This document shows positions 1 to 5,358 of a stretch of DNA of 7,993 nucleotides, piece after piece. Under the pieces are notes generated by a model. The model was not told the DNA's origin. It made no database searches and saw only the letters and a program-made list of their open reading frames with translations. Numbering within the stretch: the first letter of the stretch is position 1; every line of letters begins with the position of its first letter. The translations under genes and the position numbers were made by a program. Source of the DNA: Chloroflexota bacterium (GTDB taxonomy: Bacteria; Chloroflexota; Dehalococcoidia; Lucifugimonadales; JADFKI01); contig JADFKI010000179.1 in the NCBI GenBank assembly GCA_022565015.1, positions 1 to 7,993 of the forward strand, read 5' to 3'.

Positions 1-838
1 TGTCGCTGAACTTGTCCAGGTGTCCCCGATACCGAAGCCAGGGCCCCGCAGGCGAGATGTGGTCGGTCGTCGTCTTGCCCTTGGTCTTCATGAGGACGGG
101 CATATCGTTGAAGTCGTTGCCGTCCCAGGCGGGCCAGGGCTGCATGAGCTGAATGCGTTCGCTGTTGGGGTCGACACTGAGCTCAACGCCGCGGCCGTCG
201 TCGGGAGGAGCTATGTAGTCCGACCGGCCCTCTTCGAAGCCCTGCGACGGAACGTCCGGTGCGGTCTTCGGGGGATCGAGCTTGAAGGACGTGCCGTCGG
301 CCGCCTGGAGCTCATCGATAAGGGGATTAAAGGAGAGCCGTCCGGCGATCGCCAGCGCGGTGACGATCTCGGGGCTACCGATGAAGTTCATGGTGGTGGG
401 CTGGCCGTCGTTTCGCCTGGGGAAGTTGCGATTGTACGACGTAACGATCGTGTTTGGCTTACCAGAGACCTCCTGGGACCTTCTCCACTGTCCTATGCAG
501 GGCCCGCAGGCGTTGGCCAGCACCGTGCCGTCGATCCTTGCAAGCGAGGCCATCTGGCCGTCGCGCTCGATGGTCGCTCGGACCTTCTCCGACCCCGGAG
601 TTACCATGAAGGGCATCGCGCTTCCGAGACCATGGGCCGAGGCCTGCTCCGCAATATCGGCCGCCCTGCTCATGTCCTCGTACGAAGAGTTCGTGCAGCT
701 CCCGATAAGGGCCGAGGAGATCTCGTCGACGAACTCGTTTGCCGGGTCGGCCACCTCCGCCGCCATCTGGGATATCGGCCGCGCCCTGTCCGGGGAATGA
801 GGACCGACCATGTGAGGCTCCAACCTGCTAAGGTCGAG
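1..838 (-). CDS. acn: Aconitate hydratase, Fe-S half in shifted frame (partial at edge)
   Basis: Read from 838 downward, this frame is open to the window edge for 279 codons and continues the aconitase broken in the preceding entry. It begins LDLSRLEPHMVGPHSPD, the start of domain 3. It carries the cluster ligands: Cys at 695-697 in GSCTNSSYEDM, and Cys at 506-508 and 497-499 in ANACGPCIGQW. Further on are TPGSEKVRATIERDG, TSYNRNFPRRND and SPEIVTALAIAG. It ends in KGKTTTDHISPAGPW, which opens the swivelling domain 4. By comparison with family length (about 750-780 residues), some 170-190 residues lie beyond the edge. If translated separately, the first good start is ATG at 811-809, with GGAG at 818-821 six bases upstream. 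Conservation of every key residue suggests the sequence decayed recently or not at all. Confidence 0.88.
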
Positions 839-1773
839 AAGTCATAATACTTGCCGGGGTCCGCCTCCACCTCTTCGTCGGGTGCGAGCAGATGGATGTA
901 GCGCTCGGCCAGCGGGACCAGGTCGCCCCTGCCCGTCGCCCGGAGATACCTGCCCATGCGCTCGTCATAAGGAAACATCGAGGTGGTCGCGCCCAGCTCG
1001 GCGCCCATGTTTGTGATCGTGGCCTTGCCGGTGGCGCTAATCGTCCGGGCTCCGGGCCCTATGTACTCCACGATGGCGTTGGTGGCGCCCGACACCGTCA
1101 GATGTCCCGCCACGAAAAGAATAACGTCTTTCGGCGCAGTCCATCCGCTTATCTCGCCCGTGAGAAATATGGCGATGTGCTTTGGATAGAGGACCTCCCA
1201 AGGCAGACCTGCCATGACCTCCACGGCATCCGCGCCTCCGACTCCGACCGAGCATGCGCCGAGACCGCCGGCGTTTGGGGTGTGTGAGTCCGTGCCGATC
1301 ATGAGCTCGCCGGGGAAGGCGTAGTTTTCGAGGGCCACCTGGTGGATTATCCCCGCGCCGGGTCCCCAGAAACCGGCCCCGAACTTGGCCGCCGCCGAAC
1401 GCAAGAAATCGTATACCTCGCTATTCTCTGCGAGGGACTCTCGAAGGTCTGATACTCCGTCCTCCCGCGCCTGAATCAGGTGATCGCAGTGGATCGTCGT
1501 CGCCACGGCAATCCTGTCCATCTTCGTCTGCATGAACTGCAGCATGCCCGTCTGGCCAAGAACGTCCTGGAGTAACACACGGTCGGGCCGCAGGTTTATG
1601 TAGCTCTCGCCCGGGGTCAGGTCCGTCGTGTTGGGGTCGTCCAGATGGGAGAGGAGGACCTTGTCTGCAAGCCCCATAGGCCGTCCCAGAGTGCGCCTGA
1701 CGACCTCGAGATTACTTTCCATCTTCCGGTAAACGTTAGATACGAATTCTGGAGTGGACTCTATGATGACCAT
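670..1773 (-). CDS. acn: Aconitate hydratase, N-terminal half (frame broken)
   Basis: Aconitase interconverts citrate and isocitrate through cis-aconitate in the TCA cycle, using a [4Fe-4S] cluster. Residues 1-311 are clearly mitochondrial-type aconitase. Visible active-site residues are D97 and H98 (TIHCDH), H144 (GIIHQV), and D162 and H164 (GTDSHTPN); they match pig Asp100, His101, His147, Asp165 and His167 with a constant offset of three. The start at 1773 has AGGAGG at 1781-1786, seven bases upstream. After D311 (codon 841-843) homology stops and the frame reads 56 unrelated residues to a TGA at 670. Aconitase homology resumes at once in another frame (separate entry). The 367-residue product would therefore lack all three cluster cysteines and would not be active alone. 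It could be a pseudogene, an assembly error or, less likely, a split gene. Identity is very sure; the state of the gene is not. Confidence 0.9.
   Translation of the reverse strand: MVIIESTPEFVSNVYRKMESNLEVVRRTLGRPMGLADKVLLSHLDDPNTTDLTPGESYINLRPDRVLLQDVLGQTGMLQFMQTKMDRIAVATTIHCDHLIQAREDGVSDLRESLAENSEVYDFLRSAAAKFGAGFWGPGAGIIHQVALENYAFPGELMIGTDSHTPNAGGLGACSVGVGGADAVEVMAGLPWEVLYPKHIAIFLTGEISGWTAPKDVILFVAGHLTVSGATNAIVEYIGPGARTISATGKATITNMGAELGATTSMFPYDERMGRYLRATGRGDLVPLAERYIHLLAPDEEVEADPGKYYDFSTLAGWSLTWSVLIPRTGRGRYPRWRRRWPTRQTSSSTRSPRPLSGAARTLRTRT
836..843 (-). other. Frameshift junction inside the aconitase gene
   Basis: On the minus strand the frame-1 codons end YYD at 843-841. Only two bases (840-839, TT) separate them from the frame-2 codons LDLS beginning at 838. 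In mitochondrial aconitase this place reads YDQLIEINLS, so four residues are expected where two bases remain. That is a net loss of about ten bases. There is no homopolymer here, so a simple run-length sequencing error does not explain it. The family comparison is from memory and the exact deletion end points cannot be fixed. Confidence 0.8.
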
Positions 1774-1826
1774 CCTCGGTCCTCCTGCGTTCGGTGATGA
1801 CTTTCTGAGACCTGACTATGATAGGG

Positions 1827-1865
1827 CAAAAGCAGGGCCCGGACTACTTCAGTTCGCCCGGGCCC
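1827..1865 (-). terminator. Intrinsic terminator after the ferredoxin gene
   Basis: Read on the minus strand, the arms GGGCCCGG (1865-1858) and CCGGGCCC (1842-1835) form a perfect 8-bp GC-rich stem with a 15-base loop. The stem is followed by TGCTTTTG, a short T-run at 1831-1828. It lies about 87 bases past the ferredoxin stop and upstream of aconitase, so it probably ends the ferredoxin transcript. The T-run is short, so termination may be partial. No good separate promoter for aconitase was seen in 1774-1826, only a weak TATCAT at 1818-1823. Confidence 0.55.
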
Positions 1866-1951
1866 ATGAATCTACAGCTTCGTAATCGGCATCCAGAGTT
1901 CCGCCAACGTTAGGGTCCTCTACGAGCCGATGGTCTTTTCAGCGTTCTCGA

Positions 1952-2200
1952 CTACCGAGAAACTCCAAAATATTCGTAGTTGATGTCGATGTATTTTCTC
2001 TGGTCCTCGGGCGTGTCATCCTCCGCGAAGATGGCAACTACAGGGCAGACCGGCTCACACGCTGCGCAGTCAATACACTCGTCCGGATTAATGTAATACT
2101 GGTTATCATCGTCCGTAGTGTAGATGCAGTCCACGGGACAGACGTCCACGCAGGCTCCATCCTTTAAGTCCACGCAAGGCTCCACGATTATATAGGTCAT
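1952..2200 (-). CDS. fdxA: Seven-iron ferredoxin ([3Fe-4S][4Fe-4S])
   Basis: This is a small soluble electron carrier of 82 residues, close in layout to Thermus-type and Azotobacter FdI-type ferredoxins. Cysteines are at 9, 17, 21, 25, 42, 45, 48 and 52. By family precedent C9, C17 and C52 hold a [3Fe-4S] cluster, and C21, C42, C45 and C48 hold a [4Fe-4S] cluster. The position of a fourth ligand for the first cluster is L12 (CVDLKDGAC), which supports the 3Fe form. The motif PDECIDCAACEPVCP is the classic second binding site. The acidic C-terminal part (EDDTPEDQRKYIDIN) is normal for the family. The start is placed by homology. It has an AGGAGGT 14 bases upstream and a second GAGGAG almost touching the ATG, an unusual double arrangement. 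The gene has its own promoter and terminator, so it is probably a monocistronic housekeeping electron donor. The partner enzyme cannot be named from here. Confidence 0.95.
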   Translation of the reverse strand: MTYIIVEPCVDLKDGACVDVCPVDCIYTTDDDNQYYINPDECIDCAACEPVCPVVAIFAEDDTPEDQRKYIDINYEYFGVSR

Positions 2201-2284
2201 ACTCCTCTGTGATTACCTCCTAAGGGACCGAGGGTACTTGAAGGCGTCTAGCCGCCCACTTAATGAACTTTAGCCCGACTATTA

Positions 2285-2313
2285 ATTATAAAACCCTGCA
2301 TGATCTCTTTCAA
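2285..2313 (-). promoter_or_regulatory. Sigma70-type promoter for ferredoxin
   Basis: Minus-strand TTGAAA (2313-2308) and TATAAT (2290-2285) are separated by exactly 17 bases. This is a near-consensus promoter and the best in the window. Transcription would start near 2278, leaving a 5' leader of about 78 bases before the ferredoxin ATG at 2200. It lies between the CoA-transferase stop and the ferredoxin, so ferredoxin need not depend on upstream transcription. Confidence 0.75.
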
Positions 2314-2360
2314 CCAAATAATGGCCCCTAAAAGCCGACCGTATGTGACTTTTTGCGTTC

Positions 2361-2391
2361 GAGTGACTCCAGGGAAATTAGAGAGTCACTC
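2361..2391. repeat. Inverted repeat across the CoA-transferase stop codon
   Basis: GAGTGACTC (2361-2369) and GAGTCACTC (2383-2391) form a perfect 9-bp stem with a 13-base loop that contains the TAA stop (2380-2378, minus strand). No T-run follows on the minus strand, where the sequence after the stem contains an A-run instead. It is therefore not a standard terminator. It may be an mRNA 3'-end hairpin or a weak Rho-type end signal. Confidence 0.4.
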
Positions 2392-3658
2392 CAGCCTCCT
2401 TCAGTCGAGCTATCTCCTCGGGGCTGTAATCCAGCTCCCCGAGAATCGAGTCCGTATGCTCGCCCAGGGCGGGGGAAGCCATCCTTGCCTCCAACGGCGT
2501 CTCGCTCATCTTCAACAGAGGCCCTACCATCTTTAGGTCGCCCGCCAGGCTATGTTTCAGGCTTACGACGAGGTCGTTTGCCAGCACCTGCTCGTCGTCC
2601 ACCAGCTCCTCTATGAAGCGGACGGGTCCGGCGGGAACACCCACGCCGTCCAAGACGGCCAGCCACTCGTTGACGCTTTTCAGCAGGAACCTGGCCTCCG
2701 CCTTTAGGATTAGCGCGTCACCGAACTCCTTGGCCCTCTCGGTCTGTGGGTCGTAGTCCGGCTCGAAGCGGATATCTTCGAGCTCCAGCACATCGCAGAG
2801 CTTCTTGCGGAGGGGGTCGCTAAGGCAGCCCACGGCCAGCACGCCGTCCTTCGCCTGGTAAGTCCTGTAATAGATGTTGCCCAACCTGAGTGCTCTAAGG
2901 GGGCTATTTTGCCCCGAGTAATCCTCGTGAATTTTTTCGTAGCCAACTCCCGCGCTTCGTTGCTCCTCGAGGTCCCTCAGGAAGTCTCTCCGAGGCTCAT
3001 CGTCAATTGCGGCCACCTGCATGAACTTGCTCGTCTGCACCGCCAGCGCCGTGCCGAGCAGCGTGGTCTCTATCTTCTGGCCCTTGCCGTTCTTTTCGCG
3101 GCTGTATAAGGCGCCGCATACGGCCCAGGCGATGGCGATGCCCGTTGCAAAATCGGCTATGGCAGTCGATTGGATCTGCTGCGGGACTCCGTCGACTACC
3201 TTGCCCTCGGACGCCATTAGACCTGACATGGCCTGCACGATGATGTCGTATCCGGGCCGATAATTGTGGGGGCCCTTCCTGCCGAAAGCCGTGTTTTCGC
3301 AGTAAATGAGCCTCGGGTTTATCGCCGACAGAGTCTCGTAGTCGATTCCAAGGTTGTACGGCACGTCTGGCCTGGAGTTGATCATGACGACATCGGTAGT
3401 CTCAACGAGCTTGTGTACGATCTCCCGAGCCTCCGGCTTGGTGAGGTCCAGAGGCAGGCTCCGCTTGTTTCGGTTGAGGCCTATGTAGGTCTTGCTCTCG
3501 CCGGGGATGAACGGCTGGGCAAAACGCCAGGGCTCTCCCCAGGGAGGCTCGATCTTTATGATATCCGCGCCCATGTCACCGAGCAGCATGCCCCCGAAAG
3601 GTCCTGCGATGATCTCCGTGAATTCCAGCATCTTTATGCCATCCAATGGTCCCGGCAT
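2378..3658 (-). CDS. CaiB/BaiF-type family III CoA-transferase
   Basis: Family III CoA-transferases move CoA from an acyl-CoA donor to a free acid through aspartyl-CoA intermediates, in the cytoplasm. The 426-residue protein opens with the family signature PLDGIKMLEFTEIIAGPFGG and then GADIIKIEPP, followed by NRNKRSLPLDL and INPRLIYCENTAFG. The catalytic aspartate is D169 in IADFATG, the same number as in formyl-CoA transferase. The C-terminus has the usual PALGEHTDSILGEL. The frame is open 113 codons further upstream to 3997, but that extension crosses the promoter region and the start of the divergent SDR gene. The ATG at 3658 starts exactly at the family N-terminus and has GGAGGT at 3664-3669, five bases away. 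Substrate is not predictable: carnitine-, formyl-, succinyl- or bile-acid-type enzymes share these motifs. It is transcribed divergently from the SDR, hinting at a common acyl-CoA or alcohol pathway. Confidence 0.94.
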   Translation of the reverse strand: MPGPLDGIKMLEFTEIIAGPFGGMLLGDMGADIIKIEPPWGEPWRFAQPFIPGESKTYIGLNRNKRSLPLDLTKPEAREIVHKLVETTDVVMINSRPDVPYNLGIDYETLSAINPRLIYCENTAFGRKGPHNYRPGYDIIVQAMSGLMASEGKVVDGVPQQIQSTAIADFATGIAIAWAVCGALYSREKNGKGQKIETTLLGTALAVQTSKFMQVAAIDDEPRRDFLRDLEEQRSAGVGYEKIHEDYSGQNSPLRALRLGNIYYRTYQAKDGVLAVGCLSDPLRKKLCDVLELEDIRFEPDYDPQTERAKEFGDALILKAEARFLLKSVNEWLAVLDGVGVPAGPVRFIEELVDDEQVLANDLVVSLKHSLAGDLKMVGPLLKMSETPLEARMASPALGEHTDSILGELDYSPEEIARLKEAGVTL

Positions 3659-3663
3659 ATTTG

Positions 3664-3669
3664 ACCTCC
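3664..3669 (-). promoter_or_regulatory. Ribosome binding site fixing the CoA-transferase start
   Basis: Minus-strand GGAGGT lies five bases before ATG 3658. It supports this start over the longer open frame reaching 3997. Confidence 0.75.
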
Positions 3670-3780
3670 AGCCGAATGCCTGTCGGGGACGGAGGGTCTG
3701 CCTCCATCCTATTGAGTCCGGTAATTCTCTGTCGCGTAAAGCTGAACCTGGTCTGCAAAGCCCCTGGGCGTCGAAGAAGT

Positions 3781-3808
3781 AGTATGCCCGGTGCGACGGT
3801 ATTGTCAA
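3781..3808 (-). promoter_or_regulatory. Promoter for the CoA-transferase
   Basis: Minus-strand TTGACA (3808-3803, a perfect -35) is followed after 16 bases by CATACT (3786-3781), which matches four of six -10 positions. The predicted start near 3774 gives a leader of roughly 115 bases. It lies in the divergent region shared with the SDR promoter. Confidence 0.5.
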
Positions 3809-3843
3809 GGGTCTCCAGGGAATCCACAAATCTCCGCCGCTGC

Positions 3844-3872
3844 TTGACATTATCTCAGCTAATTTGTTTACT
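3844..3872 (+). promoter_or_regulatory. Promoter for the SDR gene
   Basis: TTGACA (3844-3849, a perfect -35) is followed after 17 bases by TTTACT (3867-3872), four of six -10 matches. The leader would be about 60 bases. The -35 boxes of this and the opposing promoter are about 36 bp apart, close enough for one regulator to affect both. Confidence 0.55.
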
Positions 3873-3891
3873 TCGTGGAGCCTACCATCTT

Positions 3892-3908
3892 CACCCATAT
3901 TAAGGGTG
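3892..3908. promoter_or_regulatory. Small dyad downstream of the SDR promoter, possible operator
   Basis: CACCC (3892-3896) and GGGTG (3904-3908) form a perfect 5-bp dyad with a 7-base AT-rich centre, about 20 bases after the -10 box of the SDR promoter. The position suits a repressor site, but the dyad is short and could be chance. Confidence 0.25.
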
Positions 3909-3938
3909 GTCACCAACGTTTGATAGAAGGAGAACCTG

Positions 3939-4670
3939 ATGAGCTTACTGGAAGGAAAGGTTGCCATCATTACCGGCGCGGGCACCGGCATAGGCAAGGG
4001 AATAGCGAAGACCTACTCCAGGGAGGGAGCGAAGATCGTTCTGGCCTCCAGGAACAGGGTTACCCTCGAAAGGACCGCCGAGGAGCTGAGGGCGGCCGGC
4101 GGCACGGCAATGGTGCTGCCTACCGACGTGACCGTCGAAGACCAGGTCATCGACATGGTCCGAAGGACCGTGGACGAATACGGCAGGCTGGACATAATGG
4201 TAAGCAACTCCGGCATATTCGACGGAGGGCCCTTCGACGAGCTGACGCTGGAGACGTGGCAGAAGGTCATCGACGTCAATTTGACCGGCGTCTTTTTGTG
4301 TGGGCGCGAGGCGATGAAGGTCATGCGGCGCCAGGGCGAGGGCCGTATAATCAACATCGGAAGCATCTCGGCCCAGATGACCAGGTCCGGCACTGCGCCT
4401 TATACGACTACCAAGCACGCTCTTGTCGGGCTGACCAAGTCGATGGCTTTAGAGGGCAGAGAGTTCGGCGTCGTCACCAGCATTCTCCACCCCGGAAACG
4501 TCGACAAGGAGAGCCGGGTCGGAAGCACGAACCCGGCTGACCATGAGCCCATGATGCAGCCGGAGGACATCGCCGCTGCGGCGCTTACGATGGTCGCGCT
4601 GCCGCCAAACGTCAACATGCTGGAGACCATAGTCTTGCCAACGACCCAGCTATACCTCGGCAGAGGTTGA
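3939..4670 (+). CDS. Classical short-chain dehydrogenase/reductase (SDR)
   Basis: This is a 243-residue NAD(P)-dependent alcohol/ketone oxidoreductase with a Rossmann fold. The cofactor motif TGAGTGIG is at residues 12-19. R38 after the second strand (LASRNR) suggests NADP(H) preference. D63 (PTDV) contacts the adenine. The usual NNAG is SNSG at 89-92, an uncommon variant. The catalytic set is complete: N114 (VDVNLTG), S142 (GSIS), Y155 and K159 (YTTTK), followed by HPGNV. The C-terminal tail (NVNMLETIVLPT) is unlike FabG, which ends in a GQTLHVDGG-like strand, so a 3-oxoacyl-ACP reductase role is not favoured; the tail looks more like the YdfG/serine-dehydrogenase type. AGAAGGAGA at 3925-3933 provides a strong ribosome site before ATG 3939. 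The divergent CoA-transferase may share its pathway. The actual substrate is unknown. Confidence 0.94.
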   Translation: MSLLEGKVAIITGAGTGIGKGIAKTYSREGAKIVLASRNRVTLERTAEELRAAGGTAMVLPTDVTVEDQVIDMVRRTVDEYGRLDIMVSNSGIFDGGPFDELTLETWQKVIDVNLTGVFLCGREAMKVMRRQGEGRIINIGSISAQMTRSGTAPYTTTKHALVGLTKSMALEGREFGVVTSILHPGNVDKESRVGSTNPADHEPMMQPEDIAAAALTMVALPPNVNMLETIVLPTTQLYLGRG

Positions 4671-4740
4671 CGGGCAAACGCCGACAACCCGAAGCCCACT
4701 AGGATGCACACGTTTTAGCCATAATATACTGGTAATCTGA

Positions 4741-4776
4741 AGGCCTGCGGATTTCGCCACATGAAGCCGCGGGCCT
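4741..4776 (+). terminator. Hairpin after SDR, possible terminator
   Basis: AGGCCTGCGG (4741-4750) pairs with CCGCGGGCCT (4767-4776) in a 10-bp stem with one T-G wobble and a 16-base loop, about 70 bases after the SDR stop. The tail is TGTTGTCG, not a clean T-run, so termination would be weak. Confidence 0.35.
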
Positions 4777-4821
4777 GTTGTCGTGGTGTCACAGCGCTCC
4801 AACCCCATTGTTAGCCTGGCC

Positions 4822-4834
4822 TATGATTATCATA
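4822..4834. promoter_or_regulatory. Perfect 13-bp palindrome, possible operator
   Basis: TATGAT-T-ATCATA is a perfect AT-rich palindrome with a one-base centre. It could be a regulator site for the downstream small-protein/kinase genes, about 180 bp away. Its left half resembles a -10 box, but no -35 lies at the right distance. Confidence 0.22.
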
Positions 4835-5014
4835 AGCACAGGTTTGGGCTTCCCAACCTTCCGCATACTCTTTGCACACCTTAATCCTGGTACGGTAACC
4901 GAAACGCCCCCAGAGGTTGAAAAACGCCGCAGGAAATGGCGGCTCCAGAACAACGGGGAATCGAATTAATCAGTCGGATAAACGTTAGCAAAGGATTTTG
5001 GAAGGAGGACAGAA

Positions 5015-5251
5015 ATGAAAAGGTGGATTAAGAAGGCAAAGGTCGTCGTAGGATCTACAGCTCTGGTGGTAGCTTTCTTCGGCGCTTCCCTGGTTCCCGG
5101 CGTGGCGTACGTCCCGTCCGCAGAGGCCGCGACGGACTATGACTCGATCATGACGCAGGCCGACAGCACGTCCGACATTGACGCCAAGCGTGGCGGCAAG
5201 AAGGACAAGGACGACATGGGTCCCAGTGGCCGACGCAGCAGGTGGGGCTAA
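5015..5251 (+). CDS. Small exported protein of unknown function (78 aa)
   Basis: I do not recognise this protein. It has a textbook Sec signal peptide: a basic start (MKRWIKKAK), a hydrophobic core at about 10-30 (VVVGSTALVVAFFGASLVPG), and an AEA|A cleavage site after residue 38. The mature part would be only about 40 residues. It starts ATDYDSIMTQAD and becomes highly charged: DAKRGGKKDKDD and then a basic, glycine-rich end (SGRRSRWG). There are no cysteines and no lipobox. Translation is well supported by AAGGAGG at 5002-5008, six bases before ATG 5015. The gene is followed by a 107-base gap with a strong hairpin and then the sensor kinase on the same strand, so both may share a transcript. 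A periplasmic or surface accessory of the kinase is one idea, a stress or envelope microprotein another. A processed signal peptide is speculative. Confidence 0.72.
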   Translation: MKRWIKKAKVVVGSTALVVAFFGASLVPGVAYVPSAEAATDYDSIMTQADSTSDIDAKRGGKKDKDDMGPSGRRSRWG

Positions 5252-5261
5252 GGGTTAACCC
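5252..5261. repeat. Perfect palindrome GGGTTAACCC
   Basis: The 10-bp palindrome begins immediately after the small-protein stop codon (5249-5251) and 18 bases before the longer hairpin. It could be a regulator half-site pair or part of the 3' structure of the small-protein message. Confidence 0.25.
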
Positions 5262-5279
5262 GAGCCAGTCGTGAAAGAT

Positions 5280-5313
5280 GGCTGTCGGACGGGGAAATCT
5301 CTGTCCGACAGCC
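5280..5313 (+). other. Strong hairpin between small protein and kinase
   Basis: GGCTGTCGGAC (5280-5290) and GTCCGACAGCC (5303-5313) form a perfect 11-bp stem with a 12-base loop. The following bases are GCCAAAAATTTG, an A-run rather than a T-run, so this is not a standard intrinsic terminator for plus-strand transcripts. It could protect the 3' end of the small-protein message, or weaken transcription or translation into the kinase. It also occupies the first codons of the longest possible kinase frame (ATG 5278), arguing for a later kinase start. Confidence 0.5.
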
Positions 5314-5358
5314 GCCAAAAATTTGAGCAGATCAATCTTTAAGCTAGTTCAGATCGTT

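Larger units (their letters stand above)
4661..4920 (+). repeat. 10-base direct repeat pair bracketing 240 bp
   Basis: CAGAGGTTGA occurs at 4661-4670 (including the SDR stop codon) and again at 4911-4920. Each copy is followed within a few bases by AAACGCCG (4676-4683 and 4922-4929). The interval shows no terminal inverted repeats, so it is not an obvious insertion element. It may be a relic of local duplication or chance. Confidence 0.3.
4671..5014. other. 344-bp intergenic stretch without a convincing gene
   Basis: The stretch holds a GC-rich hairpin (4741-4776), a 13-bp palindrome (4822-4834), a short GCCGC/GCGGC dyad (4926-4943) and a copy of a 10-base direct repeat. The only open frame (4778-4969, TTG start, 63 residues) has no ribosome site and no recognisable domain. 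No consensus promoter for the exported small protein could be identified, although its ribosome site (5002-5008) is excellent. An unrecognised small RNA or leader is possible but not supported. Confidence 0.5.

Noticed and set aside
20..847. Long plus-strand open frames opposite the aconitase (20-847, 282-800, 892-1287)
   Set aside because: They are antisense shadows of a strongly conserved minus-strand gene; their translations are Arg/Gly-rich without domains and lack ribosome sites.
3659..3997. 113-codon N-terminal extension of the CoA-transferase frame
   Set aside because: It crosses both divergent promoters and the first codons of the SDR gene and shows no homology; ATG 3658 has its own ribosome site and begins at the family N-terminus.
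3945..4711. Minus-strand open frames opposite the SDR gene
   Set aside because: They are shadows of a complete SDR with all catalytic motifs on the plus strand.
4671..4910. Insertion element or MITE between the direct repeats
   Set aside because: No matching terminal inverted repeats and no transposase; the direct repeat alone is not enough.
4778..4969. 63-residue open frame with TTG start in the intergenic region
   Set aside because: There is no ribosome site, no recognisable domain or signal, and it overlaps the foot of a hairpin; not supported as a gene.
5280..5313. Hairpin as a classical Rho-independent terminator for the small-protein gene
   Set aside because: The stem is followed by GCCAAAAATTTG and not by a T-run; reported as a structural element only.
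5278..5358. Earlier kinase start at ATG 5278
   Set aside because: It has no ribosome site at usable spacing, its first codons form the 11-bp hairpin, and the added residues precede the first membrane helix without obvious function. Not fully excluded.
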